A DNA stretch of 6,537 bases from an uncultured Flavobacteriales bacterium (GTDB taxonomy: Bacteria > Bacteroidota > Bacteroidia > Flavobacteriales > Crocinitomicaceae), in NCBI GenBank assembly GCA_946479125.1, contig CAMLET010000192.1:1-6537 (forward strand), given 5' to 3'. A program made the translations under genes and the position numbers. Shown here piece after piece: positions 1 through 6,498 of this stretch. Numbering within the stretch: the first letter of the stretch is position 1; the number at the start of each line of letters is the position of its first letter. Below the pieces are notes generated by a model. The model ran no database searches. It was not told the DNA's origin and worked only from the letters and a program-made list of their open reading frames with translations.

Positions 1-12
1 ATAAAATGGCAT

Positions 13-68
13 TGCGGGTTACCGCAAAAAAAATGTGGTTTACCGCATGAAAATACCGTATTTATACG
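13..68. promoter_or_regulatory. Array of three phased palindromes, candidate activator operators
   Basis: Three short inverted repeats are visible: TGCGGGTTACCGCA at 13-26, TGTGGTTTACCGCA at 34-47 and CGTATTTATACG at 57-68. Their centres (19.5, 40.5, 62.5) are 21 and 22 bp apart, about two helical turns, so proteins bound to them would lie on one face of the DNA. The heptamer TACCGCA or TACCGTA also recurs directly at 20, 41 and 54. The array ends about 25 bp before the -7 box at 93-100, which would put the sites near -43, -65 and -86 from a start around position 106. That is typical activator placement. A 21-bp repeat period is known for LytTR-type regulators such as AgrA and ComE, but assigning this family is only inference. 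Confidence 0.55.
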
Positions 69-92
69 CTATTTTATTTCAAATCACTACCA

Positions 93-100
93 TACCTTTG
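93..100 (+). promoter_or_regulatory. Bacteroidota -7 promoter box for the DUF3606-like gene
   Basis: TACCTTTG is a perfect match to the Bacteroidota -7 consensus TAnnTTTG. Transcription would begin a few bases downstream, leaving a leader of about 40 nt before the ATG at 146. No TTG or TTTG stands 19-21 bp upstream, where the sequence is a plain AT stretch (70-80). A good -7 box without a -33 box fits a promoter that needs an activator, and the palindrome array immediately upstream would supply the sites. Confidence 0.55.
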
Positions 101-145
101 GATTATCCATTCGGCTAACTAGAACAACGCACAAGTTTAAGCAAC

Positions 146-358
146 ATGGAAACAAAGATGAACAGATTGAATATACACGATACAAATTCGATTACGGATT
201 TTTGTCACAGACTTAATTGCTCTGAGAAGGAATTATTCTATTGTGTAGCTAAGGTGGGAACTTCTTACACAAGTATAGAATGTTATTTGCATATGAACAG
301 ATCACTTGTTGATCAATGGTCGCAGAACGCGAGACAACTATTAATGCCTAAGCCCTAA
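146..358 (+). CDS. Small DUF3606-like protein
   Basis: This 70-residue soluble protein has no signal peptide or membrane segment. Its layout resembles DUF3606 (PF12244): an N-terminal NRLNIHD segment (6-12), a helix ending in LNCSEKEL (23-30), then VAKVGTS (34-40) and an IECYL helix (44-48). This corresponds to the family pattern of a basic RIN start, a 'vs.eEL..AV..VG.s...v..yL' core and a short tail. Family members are small proteins of unknown biochemical role. The tail here (MNRSLVDQW onward) is somewhat longer than usual. The start at 146 follows a 40-nt leader; a second in-frame ATG at 158 is equally possible because neither has a clear ribosome site. It is a single-gene unit with an elaborate upstream region, suggesting conditional expression. 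The family call rests on remembered sequence patterns and is moderately sure; that the frame is coding is more certain. Confidence 0.68.
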   Translation: METKMNRLNIHDTNSITDFCHRLNCSEKELFYCVAKVGTSYTSIECYLHMNRSLVDQWSQNARQLLMPKP

Positions 359-519
359 ATCATTTATAAGTAAAGCAACAGATCGCAAAACCCAGCATTA
401 AGCCGCTATTCACTTTTAACACATTTAGTGGTCTGTTGTTTACTCTTTGTTAGATTACCCGAACACACTATTTGCTTTTTTAGGCATAACCGCGATAACC
501 GGCGGCACTATTTACAAAC

Positions 520-552
520 AAAACAGGACACTTTAATCGAGTGTCCTGTTTT
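520..552. terminator. Bidirectional intrinsic terminator between convergent genes
   Basis: AAAACAGGACACT (520-532) pairs perfectly with AGTGTCCTGTTTT (540-552) around a 7-base loop, giving a 13-bp stem. On the plus strand the stem runs into seven Ts (549-555). On the minus strand it is followed by TTTTGTTTGT. It begins one base past the ygiQ stop codon (TAA, complement of 554-556), so it should end the ygiQ transcript and also stop readthrough from the DUF3606-like gene. The 160 bases between that gene and the hairpin contain no convincing gene. Confidence 0.88.
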
Positions 553-553
553 T

Positions 554-2476
554 TTATCTGCTTTTCTTTCTTCGCTCCTCCAACCACTTAGGAACTTCCT
601 TTTTTGGTTGATTTCCACGAGAGGAATGATTTCGTGTTTGTTCCTGTCCTAATAATCGGTCTGCCAATTCAGTTTGGTTTACACGTTTTAAGCGTTCGCG
701 AATCCATTGCTGATTTTCACGCTTATACCAAAAGAAAAATCGGTTTTGATCTTTTTTCTGTTCCGGAGTCCTCGCTGTTTTTACTTCCTTCAATGTATAT
801 GGATGCACACCTGAGTAATAAATAACTTCAGCAACTGTCATTGGTGTTGGGGTAAAATCCTGCACCTGCTCCAACTGGAATCCCATATCTTTGGTTTCAG
901 CTGCCAAATTTGCCATGTCCACCTCTTCACAACCTGGATGGGATGAAATGAAATAAGGAATCAAGGGCTGATTCAAATTGTGCTTCTTCGAAAGTTTATC
1001 ATATTTCTCCTTGAATTTGTGGAAATACTTGAACGAAGGTTTACGCATAACACGCAAAGTTGCATCAGAAGTATGCTCAGGAGCCACTTTTAATCGACCG
1101 CTAACATGGCGAGTGATTAACTGCTCAATATATTCATCGTGATTTCCGTCTTCGTTGTTCTTATTGAAATCGTCAACCAACAAGTCATAGCGAACACCTG
1201 AACCAACGAATGCTTTTTTAATTTTCGGATGAGAATCGATCTTACGATACAAATCCGTCATCGCTTTATGAGAAGTATCCAGATTGTTGCAAATCACAGG
1301 GTGAATACAACTTGGACTTGAACAGCGTTCACAAATTGCTTCGTCTTTCCCCTTCATTCGATACATGTTGGCAGATGGTCCACCAATATCCGACAAATAT
1401 CCTTTGAATTCCGGATGCTCAACTATTGCATCAATTTCGCTCATGATACTCTTTTCACTTCTTGAAGAAATGAATTTCCCCTGATGAGCAGAAATAGTAC
1501 AAAAACTACAACCACCAAAACATCCGCGATGCATGTTGACAGAAAACTTAATCATGTCATAAGCGGGAATTGCTCCACGCTTTTTGTATTTCGGATGTGG
1601 TTGTCGCGTATAAGGTAAATCAAATGACTGATCCATTTCTTTCTCCGTCATTGTTCTGAAAGGCGGATTGATCACCAAAGTTTGATTTCCTACTTTTTGA
1701 ATGATCCTGTTCGCATTCAGTTTATTTGATTCTACTTCTACCACTTTGAAGTTTGCCGCATACTTTATTTTGTCCTGCAAACAAACTTCGTGACTAGCCA
1801 ACTCAACCGTATTCCAATTCTTGTTTTTTGGAAGTTCCTTCTCACCATCCTGCATAAAAGCAATTTGGTTCAAGGTTGCCATATTCGAAAAGGGAACACC
1901 TTTCTTTAATAAGCGCAGAACATCGCGCAAAGGCTGTTCTCCCATTCCATAAACCAACAAATCGGCACCAGAATCCACCAAAATGGACGGCATCAATTCA
2001 TTTTTCCAATAATCATAATGTGTTACCCTGCGAAGCGATGCTTCAATTCCACCGATTAAAACGGGAACATCAGGATACAATTCCTTTAGAATTTTGGTAT
2101 AAACCGTCGTTGCGTAATCCGGACGAAAACCAGAAACTCCACCAGGAGTATAAGCATCAGTTGATCTCAAACGTTTTCCGGCAGTGTAATGATTCACCAT
2201 AGAATCCATACAACCAGCAGTTACTCCAAAGAAATACTTTGGTCTTCCAAACTTCTTGAAATCACGTAAATCATCTCGCCAATTGGGCTGAGCGATAATA
2301 CCAATTTTAAATCCTTCGCTTTCGATAATTCGCGCAATTACCGCGGTACCAAAAGCAGGATGATCCACATAGGCATCACCTGAAACCAAAACTACGTCTA
2401 GTTCATCCCATCCCCTCTTTTCCAATTCTTTCATGGTAAGAGGCAACCAATCTGTTATTGGGCGCTCATCTTGCAT
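554..2476 (-). CDS. ygiQ: YgiQ-family radical SAM protein
   Basis: This 640-residue cytoplasmic protein belongs to the YgiQ family of radical SAM enzymes, whose substrate is not established. The N-terminal family domain (about residues 8-290) carries GDAYVDHPAFG (33-43), FFGVTAG (82-88) and GGIEASLRR (142-150). The radical SAM core has the cluster motif C319-x3-C323-x2-C326 within RGCFGGCSFC, which binds a 4Fe-4S cluster and S-adenosylmethionine. Further landmarks are SDIGGPSANMY (362-372), GSGVRYD (425-431), LKVAPEHT (462-469) and IPYFISSHPG (506-515). A basic C-terminal region (about 545-640) matches the DUF3362 position. Four more cysteines at 382, 385, 390 and 396 could hold a second cluster. 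It is shorter than E. coli YgiQ (about 740 residues), lacking the long linker before the radical SAM core. The start at 2476 is preferred over M15 because family members keep homologous sequence (WLPL) before M15. It is transcribed alone, with its own promoter and terminator. Confidence 0.96.
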   Translation of the reverse strand: MQDERPITDWLPLTMKELEKRGWDELDVVLVSGDAYVDHPAFGTAVIARIIESEGFKIGIIAQPNWRDDLRDFKKFGRPKYFFGVTAGCMDSMVNHYTAGKRLRSTDAYTPGGVSGFRPDYATTVYTKILKELYPDVPVLIGGIEASLRRVTHYDYWKNELMPSILVDSGADLLVYGMGEQPLRDVLRLLKKGVPFSNMATLNQIAFMQDGEKELPKNKNWNTVELASHEVCLQDKIKYAANFKVVEVESNKLNANRIIQKVGNQTLVINPPFRTMTEKEMDQSFDLPYTRQPHPKYKKRGAIPAYDMIKFSVNMHRGCFGGCSFCTISAHQGKFISSRSEKSIMSEIDAIVEHPEFKGYLSDIGGPSANMYRMKGKDEAICERCSSPSCIHPVICNNLDTSHKAMTDLYRKIDSHPKIKKAFVGSGVRYDLLVDDFNKNNEDGNHDEYIEQLITRHVSGRLKVAPEHTSDATLRVMRKPSFKYFHKFKEKYDKLSKKHNLNQPLIPYFISSHPGCEEVDMANLAAETKDMGFQLEQVQDFTPTPMTVAEVIYYSGVHPYTLKEVKTARTPEQKKDQNRFFFWYKRENQQWIRERLKRVNQTELADRLLGQEQTRNHSSRGNQPKKEVPKWLEERRKKSR

Positions 2477-2480
2477 GGCG

Positions 2481-2513
2481 CAAAGTTACAACGAAATAAA
2501 GCATTATAACAAA
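2481..2513 (-). promoter_or_regulatory. ygiQ promoter, probably giving a leaderless mRNA
   Basis: On the minus strand, TTTG (2513-2510), 21 bases, then TAACTTTG (2488-2481) match both Bacteroidota promoter boxes exactly. Only four bases (CGCC) separate the -7 box from the ATG at 2476. Transcription normally begins several bases after this box, so the message should begin at or right beside the start codon. Confidence 0.7.
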
Positions 2514-2522
2514 TAATATAAT

Positions 2523-2550
2523 GCAGGGGCAAGTCGCGACCTGCCCCTAC
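2523..2550. repeat. GC-rich 28-bp palindrome, REP-like element
   Basis: The two arms GCAGGGGCAAGTCG and CGACCTGCCCCTAC form an almost perfect palindrome centred on TCGCGA. Twelve of 14 positions pair, with mismatches at 2532/2541 and 2524/2549. It is far richer in GC than its AT-rich surroundings and lies between two divergent promoters, where a terminator would have no gene to end. Its shape (GGGGCA arm, GCGC-type centre, TGCCCC arm) resembles dispersed intergenic palindromes found in many bacterial genomes. Only one copy is in this window, so dispersal cannot be confirmed here. Confidence 0.6.
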
Positions 2551-2581
2551 TTTTATATCCATCCAATAATTCTTACATTAG
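2551..2581 (+). promoter_or_regulatory. Weak candidate promoter for the lipoprotein gene
   Basis: TTTT (2551-2554), 19 bases, then TACATTAG (2574-2581) resemble the Bacteroidota boxes with one mismatch each. Transcription would begin near 2587, leaving a leader of about 30 nt before the ATG at 2619. It is the best match in the gap but is not convincing on its own. Confidence 0.3.
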
Positions 2582-2618
2582 CAACTGTATACACACAAAC
2601 AAGGTGCCTCAAAAGAAC

Positions 2619-3563
2619 ATGAGATTCTACATATTTATCGCTTTATTAATTAGTGCGTTTTGCCTCAGCTCATGTTCTGAAAAAGTTGGGACCAATAAAG
2701 TAGAAGTTGTGGTCAAAGCATCATTGATTCACCCCTATTTTTTTCAGGACGATCTTGGTCAGCAGTTAAATTTTCCATTGTGGTTCAACGACTCTATTTT
2801 GAGGGCAGAAAAAATTGAAACTATAACTCATGTTATTTACGGTAGTGCACTAGACTCAGACGCTGAGAACGATAGAGTTGAACGATTGCCAAAAAGAACC
2901 GTTGTATATCGATTCAATAAAAGCGGTATTCTGACTAATGTTACACAAACTTCCTATTCTGAAGGCATCATTATCGCCAATCACAATTTCTACATAAAGA
3001 AATCCAAATGGCCATATTATCACTATATCATTCCTGATGAAGAACATTTGGGAATTGAAAGTGCAAACCACATTTATACCCCGGTAGCAAAAAAGAAGAA
3101 CGTAATTCAATACGATGACGAGTTCTACGACGAAAGGCTTCATTACATTGAGAACAACAAGTTCTTTGGTGCTCTTTCGGTTGATTCTATTGCGAATCCG
3201 TCTTCTCAAGATTGGGTTATTCTAGGCTCTCCCTTAAAACCGCTGAAGAAATACAAGGTGGTAAACAAGGTGAAAGAAACGCAAGTCACCACATATGAAT
3301 ACTGGAATAAAAACTACCCAAAAGTGGTTGTAAATCCAGAATTCCCCTTTATCAATAAACGTTATTTTGTTTACAATCAGGGGCAATTTAATGGCTATGT
3401 TGATTCTGTTTTCATCGACAAAGATTTTGTAACGATGATAAGTACCAAAATTAAATATGAAAAAAGTGGTTTACCATTCAAAGTTGAACACATTAAAAAT
3501 CATGTTGGTACAACCCAGCCTTTTAAGAAATTAGAAGAGTTCAAATACAGTTACTTTAATTGA
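2619..3563 (+). CDS. Putative lipoprotein of unknown function
   Basis: From the ATG at 2619 this encodes 314 residues. The first 19 form a classic lipoprotein signal: a short basic start, a hydrophobic core (FYIFIALLISAF) and the lipobox L16-S17-S18-C19, so C19 should be lipidated after export. A GTG at 2604 would add five residues (VPQKN) before this signal; the ATG is preferred because it puts the signal peptide at the very start. The residues after C19 (SEKVG) contain only one acid, so they do not clearly match the acid-rich surface-export signal of Bacteroidota lipoproteins, and which membrane face it occupies is open. The mature part is rich in Tyr, Phe, Asn and Lys and looks mostly beta-stranded. 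Two segments, YRFNKSGIL (97-105) and IKYEKSGLP (278-286), share a Y/F-x-KSG turn resembling YD-type hairpins. No catalytic motif or known domain is recognised. The next gene follows after 58 bp in the same direction. Confidence 0.85.
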   Translation: MRFYIFIALLISAFCLSSCSEKVGTNKVEVVVKASLIHPYFFQDDLGQQLNFPLWFNDSILRAEKIETITHVIYGSALDSDAENDRVERLPKRTVVYRFNKSGILTNVTQTSYSEGIIIANHNFYIKKSKWPYYHYIIPDEEHLGIESANHIYTPVAKKKNVIQYDDEFYDERLHYIENNKFFGALSVDSIANPSSQDWVILGSPLKPLKKYKVVNKVKETQVTTYEYWNKNYPKVVVNPEFPFINKRYFVYNQGQFNGYVDSVFIDKDFVTMISTKIKYEKSGLPFKVEHIKNHVGTTQPFKKLEEFKYSYFN

Positions 3564-3591
3564 TTCGGTAACGCATTTGTAACTATTTTTG
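3560..3591 (+). promoter_or_regulatory. Promoter P1 of the MORN-like repeat protein gene
   Basis: TTG (3560-3562), 21 bases, then TATTTTTG (3584-3591) match the Bacteroidota promoter, with a perfect -7 box. The -33 box overlaps the lipoprotein stop codon (TGA, 3561-3563). Transcription would begin near 3597 with a leader of about 25 nt, allowing the large gene to be expressed without the lipoprotein gene. Confidence 0.55.
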
Positions 3592-3620
3592 TCACTCAAT
3601 TAACACCATAATTTTCTTTG
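3588..3620 (+). promoter_or_regulatory. Alternative promoter P2, adjacent to the start codon
   Basis: TTTG (3588-3591), 21 bases, then TTTCTTTG (3613-3620) give a perfect -33 box and a -7 box with one mismatch (T for A at the second base). Only one base separates it from the ATG at 3622, so initiation here would start inside the reading frame or produce a leaderless message. Its -33 TTTG is also the end of the P1 -7 box, so the two promoters could not be occupied at once. Confidence 0.3.
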
Positions 3621-3621
3621 T

Positions 3622-6498
3622 ATGAAGAAGTTTTTACTCATCCTAACTTCAATCTATTTTGCGCTTTCATCATCTGCGCAGATTGAAACCGTTTTTATCA
3701 ATGGTAAAATGCACTATGTGTATCCTTACCAGGCAGAAGTTCAGAATTATTCCCGTCAGTACATGCGTTATGTGGATTCAAAGGAAATTTTGATTCGCGA
3801 CAACAAAAACCAAAAAATTGTTTCTACAGAGTATGAAGCAGTTGAACATAGCGCAAAGATCATTAAAGAAGGAAAAAAAATGGATCCGGAACTCATCAAA
3901 CGTATGGAAACGGATTTCGACTTAATGAGTGGTTTACGTGTTGACCTGGAGAAAGACATTACTCCGACACTTGAAAAACTTCCTGATGGGCTGTACGTGC
4001 AGTATTTCCGTGATGTCCCTTACATAAAGGACCGTGTTTTGAAATACAAAAACGACATTGTTGCTGGTGTTTTCAGCATTAAGAACAATCAACTGGACGG
4101 CGAGTCAATCTGGTACAAGGTTGACGGAAGTATCCTTAAAAAAGGAAAGTATTTCAACGGTAGCAAATTTGGGGTTTGGAACAGTTTTGTTTACGAAACG
4201 AACTACGAAAAAATGCTTGAAAATGCTGAGAAACTTGGAAAAAAGGAGTTGACCGATGCGGATTTCATTACAGTATATGATACCATCAAAGAAGTTGTTG
4301 AATTCAAAAACGGAATTAGAGACGGAGTTTACGCAAGTCTCATCAACAGAGACACGCTTGAGTCTGGAAGCTACTATCAAAATAATGAATCGAACACATG
4401 GCGCATCTTTGCTTATAAAGAGGAAAAAGCAAAGAACGATTTAGGTTTTCTTTATTGGAGAACAACAGATGAATTGATCCTGATCAAACAATATACTGTT
4501 AATACAAACGGTGAATCAAGAGCAAAATCCAAAATGTTCCGTGAATCCGCTACACTTCAGGATTATGATGATTACGGCTATTATTACGAAGATGAATATT
4601 ACGTAGAACCGGAACAAAAGTACTTTTTAAGAGACACCTTACTTGACGGTTATTATGAAGTCAATTTCCCCGATTTCACCAGCTACTATTCTGTAGAGAT
4701 CAGTAAAGAGAACTTAGACCTTCCAAGCGAAGATTACCACAGTTTCGAAGGTGGTGAAGGCGAAGAATACTATTATGACAGTTACAGGGGGGAATATTAC
4801 GATGACTATGTTAACGATGACAATTTGAGTGACTCAGCGCGTTACAATCTTATTAACGAAAACGACATTACAGTTCGCATTGACGGAAAACGTTACCTGA
4901 TGAATAAAGTCATTGACTCAATAGGTTATCATTTTCATTACGAAGGCGAAATGGTTGAATACCATAAAAATGGTCAATTGAAATACCGTTATAAAATCAA
5001 TGAAAACGGACAACTTGTTGAAGAAAGTCCGGTATATTTTGAAAACGGACAAATTGCCAATAAAATCAGCTTTGATGCGGATTCCAATCAATACAAACAA
5101 GAATTTTTTGATTACTACGGTAAATTGTACCAAACCATTCGATATGACATAAACGGGAAGGCAATTCTTGAAGAAAAAGTGGATCGAATGGATGAAACTA
5201 TTGACATTGATGGTATGAAATATGACATCGATTGGGGATCATCAACACTGAATTATACAGCTACAAAAGAATTGAAAGAAGGAATTGAAGAGAAGAAAAT
5301 CATTCATCAGGAATTGTGGAAATACAACAGAAAAGTTGCAGCTCAAACTTACTTCGATCCGAACTCTAAACTTTATACTTCAACCGATTTTACGCTTGGA
5401 AACAAAGTTTACAAATACACTGAAATCAACTTTGGTGAAGATTATTCAAGCTTAAGCGGTAGTATGAAAACCACTTTCAGAAACCTTACGTCTGAGATCA
5501 TCTTCAGCGGTGCGTATGAAAGGGACTATTTGTACGGTTATTTCGGTGGTGAATCAGAAGACACAACAGTTTCTCCGCAAACGAGAATTTTAAGATGGCA
5601 GCGTTATTATGATATTGATGAAGATTTTACCTTAAAAGTAGACAATGTGCCCTTTACAGGAAAAGTGGAAGGACAATGCTATGCTCCAAAATTCAAGTTT
5701 AAAGCAACTGAAAAGGCAATTGTAATTCATGTTCCAAATCCAAAGGAGGATCTAAAAGAATACAACAATACTTTAAAAGCTTACAAAAAAGGAAAAGAAA
5801 CTTTATTGCTAGACGCATATGTTCCGGCTTTTGGTGATGGTGATCAGTTTACTGAAACTCCAACACGCTTAATTCCTGAATTGTCGTTTTTAAAGGTCTA
5901 TAACGGCGGATCAAATTATTATTTAGACACGGCTTTCAATAAAGAACGTCGCGACATGGAACCGTCTCCTGCGTTTAAAAAATCTGATTTAAAAAAACGC
6001 AGATCTACTCCTATTTATTCCAGCGGTTTATACTTCAACGGAAAAGCAAATGGTCCGTGGGTGGTTAAAAATCAATTCAACCACGCAGTAATGGAGTTTT
6101 CTTATAAAGATGGCGAACTGGAAGGCGATTACATTTATACAGATCAGGCTGTTCCCGAGAGAAAACCAACCCGTAAGGAATTGAAAAAATTCAAAAGTGG
6201 TGAGTACAACTACGAACGCTATAATCGTCGTGAGGAACAAGTTCCTCGTGAATACCGCGATTCTTTGCCAAGTAAACCAACTTACTATACAAGGTACACA
6301 GTCAACTTTACAAAAGGTAAAGCAAATGGCTGGAGTACGGAATACAACTGGTTAGGCGATACTGTTGCCGGAACTCAGCTTCAGGACGGTAGAAAAAATG
6401 GTTTAGCTTATACCAGAAACAAACTGATTTATACGGAATCTTATTTTGAAGACGGTGTTGAAGATGGTACTACAAGAGCATGGATCACTCCAATTTGA
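3622..6498 (+). CDS. Large exported protein with MORN/YwqK-like repeats
   Basis: This encodes 958 residues. Residues 1-19 form a signal peptide (KK, then LLILTSIYFAL, then SSSA) with likely cleavage before Q20; no lipobox cysteine is present. The body holds scattered beta-hairpins of the MORN or YwqK type (aromatic-x-x-G-x-x-x-G-x-W/Y): residues 157-187 with YFNG and FGVW, 228-263 with FKNGIRDGVY, 438-475 with YHKNGQLKYRY and YFENGQIAN, 495-516, 798-838 with LYFNGKANGPW and YKDGELEGDY, and 890-954 with FTKGKANGW, QDGRKNG and FEDGVEDG. Such repeats are common in Bacteroidota exported proteins, sometimes annotated as 'YwqK family antitoxin', a label that does not imply toxin neutralisation. Residues 314-400 contain two Tyr/Asp/Glu-rich tracts. 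No enzyme motif is seen, and the C-terminus (TTRAWITPI) lacks an obvious type IX secretion sorting domain, so a periplasmic location is as likely as the surface. Its function is unknown. Confidence 0.88.
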   Translation: MKKFLLILTSIYFALSSSAQIETVFINGKMHYVYPYQAEVQNYSRQYMRYVDSKEILIRDNKNQKIVSTEYEAVEHSAKIIKEGKKMDPELIKRMETDFDLMSGLRVDLEKDITPTLEKLPDGLYVQYFRDVPYIKDRVLKYKNDIVAGVFSIKNNQLDGESIWYKVDGSILKKGKYFNGSKFGVWNSFVYETNYEKMLENAEKLGKKELTDADFITVYDTIKEVVEFKNGIRDGVYASLINRDTLESGSYYQNNESNTWRIFAYKEEKAKNDLGFLYWRTTDELILIKQYTVNTNGESRAKSKMFRESATLQDYDDYGYYYEDEYYVEPEQKYFLRDTLLDGYYEVNFPDFTSYYSVEISKENLDLPSEDYHSFEGGEGEEYYYDSYRGEYYDDYVNDDNLSDSARYNLINENDITVRIDGKRYLMNKVIDSIGYHFHYEGEMVEYHKNGQLKYRYKINENGQLVEESPVYFENGQIANKISFDADSNQYKQEFFDYYGKLYQTIRYDINGKAILEEKVDRMDETIDIDGMKYDIDWGSSTLNYTATKELKEGIEEKKIIHQELWKYNRKVAAQTYFDPNSKLYTSTDFTLGNKVYKYTEINFGEDYSSLSGSMKTTFRNLTSEIIFSGAYERDYLYGYFGGESEDTTVSPQTRILRWQRYYDIDEDFTLKVDNVPFTGKVEGQCYAPKFKFKATEKAIVIHVPNPKEDLKEYNNTLKAYKKGKETLLLDAYVPAFGDGDQFTETPTRLIPELSFLKVYNGGSNYYLDTAFNKERRDMEPSPAFKKSDLKKRRSTPIYSSGLYFNGKANGPWVVKNQFNHAVMEFSYKDGELEGDYIYTDQAVPERKPTRKELKKFKSGEYNYERYNRREEQVPREYRDSLPSKPTYYTRYTVNFTKGKANGWSTEYNWLGDTVAGTQLQDGRKNGLAYTRNKLIYTESYFEDGVEDGTTRAWITPI

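Noticed and set aside
376..438. CAACAGA (376-382) and TCTGTTG (432-438) inverted repeat
   Set aside because: A 7-bp match around a loop of about 49 bases in AT-rich DNA is expected by chance, and no T-run follows.
428..652. Plus-strand open frame of 74 codons
   Set aside because: It runs through the terminator hairpin and into the antisense of ygiQ, its sequence is Cys/Phe/Leu-rich without any family pattern, and no promoter or start context supports it.
1876..2202. Plus-strand open frame of 108 codons
   Set aside because: It lies wholly antisense to the well-conserved ygiQ coding sequence and looks like a shadow frame.
2523..2554. The GC-rich palindrome plus TTTT as a plus-strand terminator
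   Set aside because: No plus-strand gene lies upstream for over 2 kb except the one already ended at 520-552, and the T-run is only four bases, so a REP-like element is the better reading.
2604..2618. GTG at 2604 as the lipoprotein start
   Set aside because: It would put VPQKN before an already complete lipoprotein signal; the ATG at 2619 gives the standard layout.
2856..3209. Minus-strand open frame of 117 codons
   Set aside because: It is antisense to the lipoprotein gene, whose signal peptide and lipobox show that the plus frame is the real one.
6450..6498. Type IX secretion C-terminal sorting domain in the large protein
   Set aside because: The last 60 residues are repeat-like (FEDGVEDG and similar) and lack the usual short glycine and terminal lysine-rich motifs of such domains.
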